A DNA stretch of 35,590 nt. It comes from an uncultured Lachnospiraceae bacterium (GTDB lineage: Bacteria > Bacillota > Clostridia > Lachnospirales > Lachnospiraceae). The translations under genes were made by a program, and so were the position numbers. The notes under the pieces were generated by a model. It searched no databases and was not told the origin of the DNA. It saw nothing but the letters and a program-made list of their open reading frames with translations. This document shows, one piece after another, positions 7,463 through 15,675 of this stretch; position 1 is the first letter of the stretch, and each line of letters opens with the position of its first letter. The stretch spans positions 1 through 35,590 of the forward strand of contig CAJUNR010000043.1 of the NCBI GenBank assembly GCA_910587765.1. The letters are read 5' to 3'.

Positions 7463-8449
7463 TTATTTCTTTGCTGCTTTTGCAACCTCACGTTTATTGA
7501 TGTAGAAGTTCAGCAGCAGAACGACCAGCAGCAGCGCCCCCCAGATAATCTGTTTGTAGAAATCCGAGATGCTCTGATACATGCTGAGCCAAGTACTGAC
7601 CATCTGAATGATCAGAACTGCCACGCATACCCCCTGGATATTGCCCTTGCCGCCGGCCGGATCGATTCCGCCCATGACTGCGATCATAATCGCCTGCATG
7701 GTATAGGAGGAACCATTGTCCGCCTTGGCAGAGCTGTAGCGCCCCAGCATGATGATCCCGGCCACTGCAGACAGAAAACCGATCATCATATAATTGAGCA
7801 CTGTAAGCTTCACATTGTTGAAACCGGAGAATGCGGACGCCTTCATATTGGTACCCATCATCTTGATCTTGTAGCCCAGCGTCGTTTTGCTGATGATGAA
7901 GATCATAACTGCCGCACAGAGGACGAAGATAATCGCCGCCATGGGGATCCCAACCACCTTCATGCTGACAAAGGAGGATAATGGTTTACTTCCGGTCACG
8001 CTGCTCCCTTTGGACGCCACGACTCCAAGACCGTTATACAGCGACTGCGTACCAAGCGTCGCCAGCATCGCAGGAATACCCACGGCCGAGATCAGAAGGC
8101 CGTTCAGCGAACCGCAGATCATACCCACGATCAGAGCCACCAGAATACCTGCCAGGATCGCACCGATCCCTGCATCTCCTTCCGGCGTCATCGCCTTGAT
8201 GGTCAGCGCCGCCATGATGGAGCAGAGATTTGCCACGTATACGACGCTCAGGTCGATCCCGCCGGTGAGCAGAGCTAGCGCCATGCCGATGGAGAGCAGA
8301 CCAAACTCAGGAAACAGCTTTCCCATGGACTGGAAACTGGATACTGAAAGGAAGGATTTTCCCTGCGTGATACTGAACAGTACAAAACACACGAGAAATA
8401 CTGCCAGAATACGGGTCAGATTTTTATCTTTATTCAATACCTTATTCAT
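7463..8449 (-). CDS. Sugar ABC transporter permease (RbsC family), second copy
   Basis: A 328-aa hydrophobic protein of the RbsC/BPD_transp_2 family with 8-10 membrane helices and the conserved block LTGGIDLSVVYVANLCSIMAA. It forms half of the membrane channel with the preceding permease. I prefer the ATG at 8449, with GGGGG 8 nt upstream; a GTG three codons earlier is the alternative. It is the last gene of the sugar operon and begins 17 nt after the stop of the other permease. Substrate specificity is set by the receptor at 11089-12255. Confidence 0.9.
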   Translation of the reverse strand: MNKVLNKDKNLTRILAVFLVCFVLFSITQGKSFLSVSSFQSMGKLFPEFGLLSIGMALALLTGGIDLSVVYVANLCSIMAALTIKAMTPEGDAGIGAILAGILVALIVGMICGSLNGLLISAVGIPAMLATLGTQSLYNGLGVVASKGSSVTGSKPLSSFVSMKVVGIPMAAIIFVLCAAVMIFIISKTTLGYKIKMMGTNMKASAFSGFNNVKLTVLNYMMIGFLSAVAGIIMLGRYSSAKADNGSSYTMQAIMIAVMGGIDPAGGKGNIQGVCVAVLIIQMVSTWLSMYQSISDFYKQIIWGALLLVVLLLNFYINKREVAKAAKK

Positions 8450-8465
8450 ATTATACACCCCCGTC

Positions 8466-9476
8466 TTAAGATTCCGTCAGCTTGACAGCCAGTTTTTTTG
8501 CATTGCGCTGATTCTGGATTGCAGTCGCTGCAGTACCGGCGATAATGATCAGGCCGGTCACCACATTCTGCCAGTGCGTACTGATACCCAGAAGAATCAG
8601 GCTGTTGGAAACGATGGTCAAAAGCAGCATACCGAGACATGCCTGAAGAACGGTTCCCTTTCCGCCTGTAATGCTGACGCCGCCCAGCACGCAGGCTGCA
8701 ATGGCCGTCATCTCCAAGCCCTCCAGATTGTTCGGATGTACTGCCTGGAGCATACATGCACGGAATACACCGATGATTCCCGCCATCGTGCCGGAAAACG
8801 CATAGATAAATACCGTCGTCCCGAACACGTTGAAGCCGGCGCGCTTTGCAGCGATGATATCCCCGCCGATGGCATAGATGCCGCGGCCCAGCATGGTCTT
8901 GTTCAGGATGAACCAGCCAAGGAGCAGAAGGAGGATCATGAACACTGTGATCATGGGCAGATCCGAAGAAAGACCGGTCTCTGCATTGGTCGCAGTCAGA
9001 AGCTTTGCCTTGCCCACTGCCAGAAGCGTCGGGCAGAGGGGATACTCACGGGACTGGAAGACGCCCTGCATGACGCCCCAGCAGATACTGGAAGTACCCA
9101 GAGTCACGATCAGCGCCGGAAAACGGTATTTTCCGATGATCACACCGTTCAGAATACCGAACACCAGTCCGATCAGCGCCGCCACGATAAAAAACGGCAG
9201 AGGATTGGTCGTCACGTTCTCCATATATTTACACACGACGAACATGGACAGGGACGCGATAGCCGGAAAAGAACAGTCAACGCCTCCCGAAATCAGGACC
9301 ATCAGCTCGCCCACGCAGAACATGACCGGAATCGTAAAGGAACGGATAATATCCACCAGATTATTCCCGGTAAAGAACTGGCCGCTTCTCATCTGGATCA
9401 GCAGGCAGAACAGGACTATGATAACCCCTACATAAAATTCAGAACTATGTAATATTTTTTTCGTTTTGTTATTCAT
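8466..9476 (-). CDS. Sugar ABC transporter permease (RbsC family), first copy
   Basis: A 336-aa polytopic membrane protein of the RbsC family with the family block LISGGVDCSFPAIASLSMFV and the cytoplasmic EAA-like region SITGGKGTVLQACLGMLLL. The start MNNKTKKILH follows AAGGAGGGGG by 8 nt. The upstream ATPase stops 13 nt before this start, so the genes are co-transcribed. Two different RbsC-type permeases in one operon point to a heterodimeric channel, as in rhamnose and autoinducer-2 importers, rather than the homodimer of ribose importers. Confidence 0.9.
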   Translation of the reverse strand: MNNKTKKILHSSEFYVGVIIVLFCLLIQMRSGQFFTGNNLVDIIRSFTIPVMFCVGELMVLISGGVDCSFPAIASLSMFVVCKYMENVTTNPLPFFIVAALIGLVFGILNGVIIGKYRFPALIVTLGTSSICWGVMQGVFQSREYPLCPTLLAVGKAKLLTATNAETGLSSDLPMITVFMILLLLLGWFILNKTMLGRGIYAIGGDIIAAKRAGFNVFGTTVFIYAFSGTMAGIIGVFRACMLQAVHPNNLEGLEMTAIAACVLGGVSITGGKGTVLQACLGMLLLTIVSNSLILLGISTHWQNVVTGLIIIAGTAATAIQNQRNAKKLAVKLTES

Positions 9477-9489
9477 CTTCTCCCCCTCC

Positions 9490-10983
9490 TTAATCCGCAA
9501 CTGCAAATTCTGCAAGGCTTGCTTCGTCCATATCTTTGGTCAGACCTTCCTTGACGATCTCGCCCCGGCGCATGACAATGACACGGTTGCAGTTGGACAA
9601 GATCTCCGGTATATCATCCGAAATGATGATTACGGACAGGCCGTTGGCAGCAAGCTTTTTCACCAGTTCATAGATATCAAATTTGGCGCCGATATCCACG
9701 CCGACGGTGGGGCCGTTCAGAATCAGCACATTCAGATCCAGGATCAGCCACTTGGCAAGGACACATTTCTGCTGGTTTCCTCCAGACAGTGTGTTCATGG
9801 GATCATTGATATCATGAAGCTTGATACGGAGCTTTTCCACCCACTCATTTACCACTTCTTCAATCTTTTTCTCGTTCATGATACCCAGGGGGCCTGCCCA
9901 CTCATCCCATTTCTCGATGGAGATATTTTCCTTAATGGACTGGGGCAGGAACACGCCCTCCACGATCCGCTCAGGCGGCACATACCCGATCCCGTTTCTA
10001 ATACCATCTTTCACAGTATTAATCTCTACTTTATTTCCGCGGATATAAATCTCTCCGGAATCTGCCTTGTGATAGCCAAACAGCGCCTGCACCAGCTCTG
10101 TACGACCGGAACCCAGAAGTCCGGTGATTCCCAGGATCTCTCCCTCTCCCAGGGAAAGATTCACATTTTTAAACCCGTTTTTCAGATTCAGATTCTTGAT
10201 TTCCAGGACCTTCTGAGCGCCCGGCTTCTCTTCATAGACAAACGGCGTTTCCTTAATCTCACGCCCGGTCATATAATAAGTAAATTTCTCCTGCGTCAGC
10301 TCGGATGCGTCTCCTGCGCCTGTGTTCTTTCCATTTCGGAAGATCGTAAATCTCTCCGCGATCTCGAACACTTCATCCAGCTTGTGCGATACGAACAGGA
10401 TCGCGATGTTCTGCTTCTGCAGATCGCGGATCACGTTAAACAGCGCCCGGACTTCCTTTTTGGTGATCGCCGTGGTAGGCTCATCCATGATGATCAGCTT
10501 CGCGTTGTTCAGAAGCGCCCGGCTGATGGCGATCAGCTGTTTATCTGCAACGGATAAATTCTCTACCTTTTCATCCAGATCGATTTCAAAGTTAATTTTG
10601 GCAACTGCCTCTTTTGCGATCTCCCTGAACCGCTTTTTACTGACAAATTTCCTGCCGCTTGCCAGCTCCATGTTCAGAGCCAGATTCTCCATAACCGTCA
10701 GGTTCGGAAATACGGACAGGTCCTGATAGATAACCTGAATCCCGGCTGCAATGGACTGCTGCGGGGTCATCTTCGGATAAGAAACACCGTCAATCTCCAG
10801 CTCGCCGCCGTCCGGGGTATAGAAACCGGAGATTACGTTGATGATCGTGGATTTCCCACAGCCGTTCTCTCCTGCAAGACAGTGTACTTCCCCTTTTTTA
10901 ATCTCCAGATCCACACCATCCAATGCCTTTACACCGCCAAAGTATTTCTTGATCCCTTTTGCTCTAATAATGTAATCGGACAT
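9490..10983 (-). CDS. Sugar ABC transporter ATP-binding protein (RbsA family)
   Basis: A 497-aa protein with two fused ATPase domains that powers sugar import. Domain 1 has Walker A GENGCGKST (residues 38-46), the signature-like LSVADKQ and Walker B LIIMDEPTTA. Domain 2 has the degenerate nucleotide loop GLLGSGRTE usual for this family and a good signature LSGGNQQK, but its Walker B reads LILNGPTVGVD instead of the common LILDEPTRGVD. The acidic Asp-Glu pair is replaced by Asn-Gly, so hydrolysis probably occurs only at one site. The start MSDYIIR follows GGGAGG by 7 nt. A terminator-like hairpin at 11019-11053 separates it from the receptor gene. Confidence 0.93.
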   Translation of the reverse strand: MSDYIIRAKGIKKYFGGVKALDGVDLEIKKGEVHCLAGENGCGKSTIINVISGFYTPDGGELEIDGVSYPKMTPQQSIAAGIQVIYQDLSVFPNLTVMENLALNMELASGRKFVSKKRFREIAKEAVAKINFEIDLDEKVENLSVADKQLIAISRALLNNAKLIIMDEPTTAITKKEVRALFNVIRDLQKQNIAILFVSHKLDEVFEIAERFTIFRNGKNTGAGDASELTQEKFTYYMTGREIKETPFVYEEKPGAQKVLEIKNLNLKNGFKNVNLSLGEGEILGITGLLGSGRTELVQALFGYHKADSGEIYIRGNKVEINTVKDGIRNGIGYVPPERIVEGVFLPQSIKENISIEKWDEWAGPLGIMNEKKIEEVVNEWVEKLRIKLHDINDPMNTLSGGNQQKCVLAKWLILDLNVLILNGPTVGVDIGAKFDIYELVKKLAANGLSVIIISDDIPEILSNCNRVIVMRRGEIVKEGLTKDMDEASLAEFAVAD

Positions 10984-11018
10984 ACCTTTGCCTCCCAACC
11001 ATTCCTTCCTTCTTAAAA

Positions 11019-11053
11019 AGATATCACCGTACAGCCATCGTACGGTGATATCT
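11019..11053 (-). terminator. Internal operon terminator/attenuator after receptor gene
   Basis: A 14-bp perfect stem (AGATATCACCGTAC and its complement, loop AGCCATC) is followed on the minus strand by TTTTTAAG. It lies between the receptor gene and the ATPase gene, a usual place for partial termination giving more receptor than transporter. Confidence 0.85.
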
Positions 11054-11088
11054 GAAAAATCCCTTTACATACGCTGCAATGTGACTGC

Positions 11089-12255
11089 TTAGAAACTGTA
11101 ATTGTCTACATTGTCAGCTTTCAGAGAGATCCAGCCTGCACCTTCCACAATGTTGCTGTTGTCTGCATTTACGATCATATCAGAGTAGGAAGCAAGACCC
11201 AGGTCCGTACCTGCACCGATAGTCTGGCCGTCCAGCATCATGGTCGCCATGACGCACATCGCATAGCCTGCCTCTGCCGGATCCCAGAGCTGTGCAGAAT
11301 GGATGGAGCCGGATTTGATCAGCTCGCGGCACTCATTCGGCATACCGGTTCCGCATACGAACACTTTTCCGTTCAGGCCAAGCTCGTCGATAGCACGTGC
11401 GATACCAGGAGTGTCCATGGAAGAAGTTCCCACAAATCCTTTTACTTCCGGATAAGTCTTCAGCACTTCCTTAGCCACTTCGTATGCTCTCTCGGAGTTG
11501 TTCTCAGACTCTACTCTCGGAGATGCCTCCAGGTTCACCAGGTTCGGATAAGCTTCCTCTGCGCGTGCCACTGCACCGTCTGCCCACTCATTCTGAGAAG
11601 CATTGGTCAGATGTGCCACCATGGTCACATAAGTGCCTTCCTCGCCCATTGCCTCTGCCAGGTTATCCATGATGTAAGCGCCGTAACCTGCATTGGAGAA
11701 TGCCTCCAGGTCGATGTCGCAGTTGGCACTGGAACCCTCATGGCAGATAACCTTGATCCCTTTGTCCTTGGCATCCTGCAATACCGTGTCACAGGTGGCC
11801 GGGTCTACCGGTACCACACAGATCGCATCGATATCCTGGTTGATCTGGTTCTCGATAACCTCCACCTGCTGAGCCGCGTCTGTCGCCACCGGACCCTTCT
11901 GATATGCATTGATGCCGTAATCGCTTGCAAACTGTTTTACGCCTTCCTCCATACGGACAAACCAGCCGTTGGAAGAATCCTTGACAACAACAGCGATGGT
12001 CCAGTCAGACGGATCTGCTGCGGGTTTATAGATGGAATTCACGGCTACCGGAGAACCGTCTGCCGGGGTAAATGCCTCAAGCGCACCGCCTCCGGAAGCA
12101 GCGCCGCCGTCTGCCGGCGCCTCTGCTCCGTCAGATGCCGGCGCCTCAGATTCTGCCGGGGTACTTGCAGGCGCATCATTAGAACCTCCGCCGCAGCCAG
12201 CCATGGATACCGCCATCGTTGCACACAAAAGCATGCTGATCACTTTTCTTTTCAT
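11089..12255 (-). CDS. Sugar-binding lipoprotein (Peripla_BP_4, LsrB/RhaS-like)
   Basis: A 388-aa receptor with a lipoprotein signal peptide (lipobox SMAGC) and a low-complexity linker of Ala, Ser, Pro and Glu (about residues 25-60) that holds the binding domain away from the membrane. The ligand domain (WTIAVVVKDSSNGWFVRMEEGV, then QINQDIDAICVVPVD and SAQLWDPAEAGYA) is the type I fold of ribose, rhamnose and AI-2 receptors. The C-terminal LWDPAEAGY block recalls the RhaS/LsrB branch, but the ligand cannot be named. AAGGAGG lies 7 nt before the ATG. It is followed by a terminator-like hairpin, so it is probably the most abundant component. Confidence 0.92.
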   Translation of the reverse strand: MKRKVISMLLCATMAVSMAGCGGGSNDAPASTPAESEAPASDGAEAPADGGAASGGGALEAFTPADGSPVAVNSIYKPAADPSDWTIAVVVKDSSNGWFVRMEEGVKQFASDYGINAYQKGPVATDAAQQVEVIENQINQDIDAICVVPVDPATCDTVLQDAKDKGIKVICHEGSSANCDIDLEAFSNAGYGAYIMDNLAEAMGEEGTYVTMVAHLTNASQNEWADGAVARAEEAYPNLVNLEASPRVESENNSERAYEVAKEVLKTYPEVKGFVGTSSMDTPGIARAIDELGLNGKVFVCGTGMPNECRELIKSGSIHSAQLWDPAEAGYAMCVMATMMLDGQTIGAGTDLGLASYSDMIVNADNSNIVEGAGWISLKADNVDNYSF

Positions 12256-12296
12256 TTTTTATCCTCCTTGTTTTAAAATAAAATGATTCATATATC

Positions 12297-12311
12297 TACA
12301 GCACTGCTGTA
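12297..12311. repeat. Short perfect palindrome upstream of receptor gene
   Basis: TACAGCA-C-TGCTGTA in the 67-nt gap between mutarotase and receptor genes. It may be a small RNA hairpin or processing site. Confidence 0.4.
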
Positions 12312-12322
12312 AACATTCCGTA

Positions 12323-12766
12323 TTATTTCACGCCCTTCTGCATGATGATGCAGCCGTAGGTCCCCGTCTCGCTGGTGGACACGGTTACAAATGCGTGAGA
12401 CGCCTTTTCATAAAAGTCCGACCTGCCGATATAGCCCACACAGTTCTTCGGCTCATTCTTCTTCACGGCCTCGATGACGTCGTCCCAGACTTTCGGCCGC
12501 TCCGGAAGCGTATGCTCAAATCCCGGGTCCGGCTTCATAATCTCTACCGGATATTCACAGTAATCCACATCCAGCGGCATGAGCTTCAGGATCGACTCCA
12601 CCATCTCTGCGGCTGTGTTTCCCTTGCAGTTGATCGTGATCCCGTCTTTGGCCTTGGACACAGCCGGATAGAAATTATCCGCAATCACGATCAGATCTCC
12701 GTGTCCCATATCCGCCAGCGCTTTTAAGAGCTCCGGACTGATGTTTTCAGGTATTCCTCTTAACAT
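12323..12766 (-). CDS. Sugar mutarotase, RbsD/FucU family
   Basis: A 147-aa protein of the RbsD/FucU family, which interconverts anomers or pyranose and furanose forms of free sugars after uptake. The N-terminal block ALADMGHGDLIVIADNFYPA carries the conserved His and Asp of the family, and the C-terminal YGCIIMQKGV matches the FucU type better than RbsD. AAGGAGG lies 9 nt upstream of the ATG. It sits 14 nt after the kinase stop, in a gene order (kinase, mutarotase, receptor) typical of ribose- or fucose-like uptake operons. Confidence 0.88.
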   Translation of the reverse strand: MLRGIPENISPELLKALADMGHGDLIVIADNFYPAVSKAKDGITINCKGNTAAEMVESILKLMPLDVDYCEYPVEIMKPDPGFEHTLPERPKVWDDVIEAVKKNEPKNCVGYIGRSDFYEKASHAFVTVSTSETGTYGCIIMQKGVK

Positions 12767-12780
12767 GATATCTTTCCTCC

Positions 12781-13707
12781 TTATTCATGTTCTTTTAAAA
12801 ATGCATCCACTTCCGCACGGACAGGCATGGAAGGCGTCGTACCCATGCGGGTGACCGAGATCGCTGCCAGAGCGCTTGCAAATCTCGCTGCCTCCCATTC
12901 GTCTTTTCCTTCTGCCAGCGCCGTCAGGAATCCGCCGTTAAAGGCATCTCCTGCTCCTGTGGTATCCACCGCATCCACACGGAAACACGGGACAATCTCT
13001 TCCCTGCCGTCTGCGGAGATAAACACTCCTCTGGAGCCCAGCGTGATCACAACCTTCTGTACGCCCTTCCTGCGGAATACCGCTGCAGCTTCTTTTGCAG
13101 CTTCCAGACTGTCCACCTTCACGCCGGTCATCTCCTCTGCTTCCACCTCATTGGGTGTCACCATATACACTTTGGAGAGACACTCGTCGGACACCGGCGA
13201 ATAGGGAGCCGTGTTCAGGATGACTTTTGTTCCGTTTTTATACGCACAGTCGATCACCCGCTCGTTGGCGTCCTGATTGACCTCCAGCTGGAGCAGGACA
13301 TATTCTGATTCTTTGATCAGCTCTTCGATAGAGTCCGTGTCCTCTTTCGTAATCGTCGCGCATGCTCCCGGCACGATTACAATCTCGTTCTGACTGCTCC
13401 CCTCATCCACCAGGATCAGGGCGATCCCCGTCGCATCCGTCTCATTGAAAAAGATGTGATCTTTGGGCATTCCCAGCTCCTCCATGACGTCCAGCGCCAC
13501 ATTTGCAAAAGAATCCCTTCCCATCTTGGTGACCATGGTCACGTCCGCCCCTGCCTTGTGAGCAGCCACGCACTGGTTAAAGCCTTTTCCTCCCGCTCCC
13601 ATTTTGAACAGAGAGCCTTTGACGGTCTCTGCAGGGACCGGAAGATGCGGCGTCCGCGCCATGAGATCCACAACGAAACTTCCGAAAACCGTAACTTTAT
13701 TACTCAT
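12781..13707 (-). CDS. PfkB-family sugar kinase (ribokinase-like)
   Basis: A 308-aa cytoplasmic kinase that uses ATP to phosphorylate a sugar entering through the adjacent ABC importer. The substrate-site motif GAGGKGFNQ (residues 37-45) corresponds to GGKGANQ of ribokinase, with Phe in place of Ala, and the catalytic block DTTGAGDAFNGGF contains the base Asp254. The length is normal for ribokinase. AAGGGGA lies about 5 nt before the ATG. The variant substrate motif and the neighbours (HxlB-like isomerase, DeoC) mean it need not be a ribokinase; deoxyribokinase is possible. Confidence 0.9.
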   Translation of the reverse strand: MSNKVTVFGSFVVDLMARTPHLPVPAETVKGSLFKMGAGGKGFNQCVAAHKAGADVTMVTKMGRDSFANVALDVMEELGMPKDHIFFNETDATGIALILVDEGSSQNEIVIVPGACATITKEDTDSIEELIKESEYVLLQLEVNQDANERVIDCAYKNGTKVILNTAPYSPVSDECLSKVYMVTPNEVEAEEMTGVKVDSLEAAKEAAAVFRRKGVQKVVITLGSRGVFISADGREEIVPCFRVDAVDTTGAGDAFNGGFLTALAEGKDEWEAARFASALAAISVTRMGTTPSMPVRAEVDAFLKEHE

Positions 13708-13781
13708 ATGATTCCCCTTTACATGTGATTAATTAATATTAAAATAAAGCAGTCTCTGCCCTACTTTTCCCTGTCAGTTCC

Positions 13782-14339
13782 CTACTCCACATTCCTGTGG
13801 CGGGATTCCATCTGCGTATGGGTCAGCCCCATCTTCTTCTCCAGCATCATGACCAGTATGTCAAAGAGCAGGAACAGATGCTGCTCATACAGATTGCCCA
13901 TGGGCTGCTCTGACGGCACGACCCTTTTGTCCGTCCCTTTGTACACCGCCGCCGGGACGAATACATTCACATCCGCTTCCGAGGGCGTGCGCTCCGCAGG
14001 CGCGCCTGTGATCACGGCGATCCTGGCGCCGGTCTTCTTCGCCTGATCCAGGAAATAATCGATAAATCCGATCCTGCCGGAACCGTTCACTGCCAGGAAC
14101 AGGTCTCCTTCCTTCATTCCCGGCGTCGTATCGTCCAGAAGCCAGAAGGTCTCTTTTCCAAGGTGCATGATCCGCATGGCAAAGCTGCGCGCCGCAATCC
14201 CCTCCCTGCCTGCTCCGAACACAAAGATCCGTCCTGCACTCATGACGGCGTCCATCAGAGCCTCCAGATCCTCTTCCGGCTGCTCTTCAAATACCCTGCG
14301 GTGTTCCTTAAGAACCAGCTCGTATAACTCCTTATACAT
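13782..14339 (-). CDS. SIS-domain sugar-phosphate isomerase, 6-phospho-3-hexuloisomerase-like
   Basis: This 185-aa protein is a single SIS domain with the HxlB pattern: RIFVFGAGREGIAARSFAMR near residues 37-56, AVNGSGRIG, a conserved PMGNLYEQ, and the family-like C-terminal SRHRNVE. HxlB interconverts a 3-hexulose 6-phosphate and fructose 6-phosphate. No HxlA synthase is nearby, so it may instead isomerise the phosphorylated product of the adjacent kinase. Its ATG overlaps the lacI stop by 8 nt with GGGAGAGG in front, so translation is coupled to the repressor gene. Confidence 0.85.
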   Translation of the reverse strand: MYKELYELVLKEHRRVFEEQPEEDLEALMDAVMSAGRIFVFGAGREGIAARSFAMRIMHLGKETFWLLDDTTPGMKEGDLFLAVNGSGRIGFIDYFLDQAKKTGARIAVITGAPAERTPSEADVNVFVPAAVYKGTDKRVVPSEQPMGNLYEQHLFLLFDILVMMLEKKMGLTHTQMESRHRNVE

Positions 14340-15435
14340 CCTCTCCCATCTCTCCTTTCTTTTCCTCCGGGCCTTCCACAGGCGGCGCCTTTGGCTTCTC
14401 CGCTTCCTTTCTCCCTGCCATCCTCGCCGACATGCGTTCCGACCCTCTCAGGATCAGCTGCGCCCCCAGATAGATCCGTTTGCGCGCCCCGTTCCGGTGA
14501 TCTGTATGGGTGATCCTCTCGTGAAGAAGCATCATGGCATCGTATCCCATCCTCTGCACCGGCCTGCTCACAGTGGACAGGTTCATATCGGTGTATTCCA
14601 GTACCTCGATATCGTCATATCCCACCATGGAAATATCCCTGCCAAGCCGGAGACTGTGTTCCTTGAGATATTTCAGCACTCCGATACTCGTCAGATTGTT
14701 GGCCGAGAAGATGGCGGTGGGCGGATCCTTCAGCTTCATCAGCTTCTGCATCCCCTCATAGGATTCCTCTTTCAGAAACTTGCCTTCCACCACATATTCC
14801 TCCCGGTACGGGATCCCGTGAGCCTCCAGCGCCTGGCGGTAACCTTCCAGACGCGCCCGGCCGGGCTTCGTGGTCTGCGGACCCATGATCTGGGCAATCT
14901 TCGTATGCCCGTTTTTGATCAGCGCCTCCACTGCGTTGTAGGCGCCCTCTATGTCATCCGAAAACACTCCGTCAAAATTCGTGTTGTACGCCTCCCGGTC
15001 GATCATCACCACCGGAATCGGAAGCCGCAGGAGATAGGACCGGTTCACCGTATCATTTTCCACCACCGGAACCATGAGCAGACCCCGAAGCCTCTGTTCC
15101 TGTGAAGTCTGCAGGAACCGAAGCTCTTTTTTCACGTCCTCATTGGTATTGAACAAAAAGGAGTTGTATCCGCATTCATCCGCAGCGGCGCTGACGCCCT
15201 CTGCCAGCGCTGCAAAAAACGGGTTGTCTATATTGGGCACGATAAGTCCCACATTATTGATCAGGCTCTCATTGCTCAGGCTTCTGGCAAACGCATTGGG
15301 AACAAATTTACTTTCCTCCACAATCCGCAGAATCCGCTGCTTAGTCTCCTCTTTCACCAGCCCGTTATTATTGAGCACTCTGGACACGGTCGAGGGCGAC
15401 ACCTTTGCAAGTTTTGCAATATCATTTATTGTCAT
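14332..15435 (-). CDS. LacI-family transcriptional regulator
   Basis: A 367-aa repressor-type regulator. The start is taken at MTINDIAKLAKVSPSTVSRV, where the LacI helix-turn-helix begins, with GGAAGGA about 7 nt upstream; the longer frame from 15516 would run into the promoter. After the hinge (VPNAFARSLS) comes a sugar-binding domain (NNVGLIVPNIDNPFFAALAEG). It is first in the sugar operon. LacI-type operators just downstream of its own promoter and of the divergent deoC promoter point to autoregulation and control of both directions. The inducer is probably the imported sugar or its phosphate. Confidence 0.93.
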   Translation of the reverse strand: MTINDIAKLAKVSPSTVSRVLNNNGLVKEETKQRILRIVEESKFVPNAFARSLSNESLINNVGLIVPNIDNPFFAALAEGVSAAADECGYNSFLFNTNEDVKKELRFLQTSQEQRLRGLLMVPVVENDTVNRSYLLRLPIPVVMIDREAYNTNFDGVFSDDIEGAYNAVEALIKNGHTKIAQIMGPQTTKPGRARLEGYRQALEAHGIPYREEYVVEGKFLKEESYEGMQKLMKLKDPPTAIFSANNLTSIGVLKYLKEHSLRLGRDISMVGYDDIEVLEYTDMNLSTVSRPVQRMGYDAMMLLHERITHTDHRNGARKRIYLGAQLILRGSERMSARMAGRKEAEKPKAPPVEGPEEKKGEMGEDV

Positions 15436-15455
15436 TTTGCTGTCCTTCCGCTTTA

Positions 15456-15469
15456 TGCAAACGCTTTCA
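15456..15469. promoter_or_regulatory. LacI/CcpA-type operator in lacI leader
   Basis: TGCAAACGCTTTCA, a LacI-family half-palindrome with central CG, lies about 12-25 nt downstream of the predicted lacI start point. It also fits the CcpA cre consensus with one mismatch. Confidence 0.65.
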
Positions 15470-15487
15470 TTCCGTGATGTTATTGAT

Positions 15488-15516
15488 ACAATACCACTAT
15501 CACGTCGATATGTCAA
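15488..15516 (-). promoter_or_regulatory. Promoter of the lacI-sugar operon
   Basis: Minus-strand TTGACA (15516-15511), 17-nt spacer, TATTGT (15493-15488). Confidence 0.7.
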
Positions 15517-15576
15517 TAAATTATTTTAAAATAAAAAATCTTTTATACATATCGCACATTTTCTCTGAACTGTATC

Positions 15577-15605
15577 TTTACAAACAGGAAGTTAGATGGT
15601 ATGAT
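15577..15605 (+). promoter_or_regulatory. deoC promoter
   Basis: TTTACA (15577-15582), 17-nt spacer, TATGAT (15600-15605). The predicted start point is near 15612, immediately before an operator. Confidence 0.7.
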
Positions 15606-15619
15606 GTGCTTGTAAATAA

Positions 15620-15633
15620 TGCAAGCGGTTGCA
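15620..15633. promoter_or_regulatory. LacI-type operator downstream of deoC promoter
   Basis: TGCAAGCGGTTGCA has TGCAA/TTGCA arms around GCGG. It resembles the site at 15456 and is placed where a bound repressor would block deoC transcription. Confidence 0.7.
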
Positions 15634-15675
15634 TAACCATTCTATTAATTAATTATTTTTAAGGAGGAAGAACAA

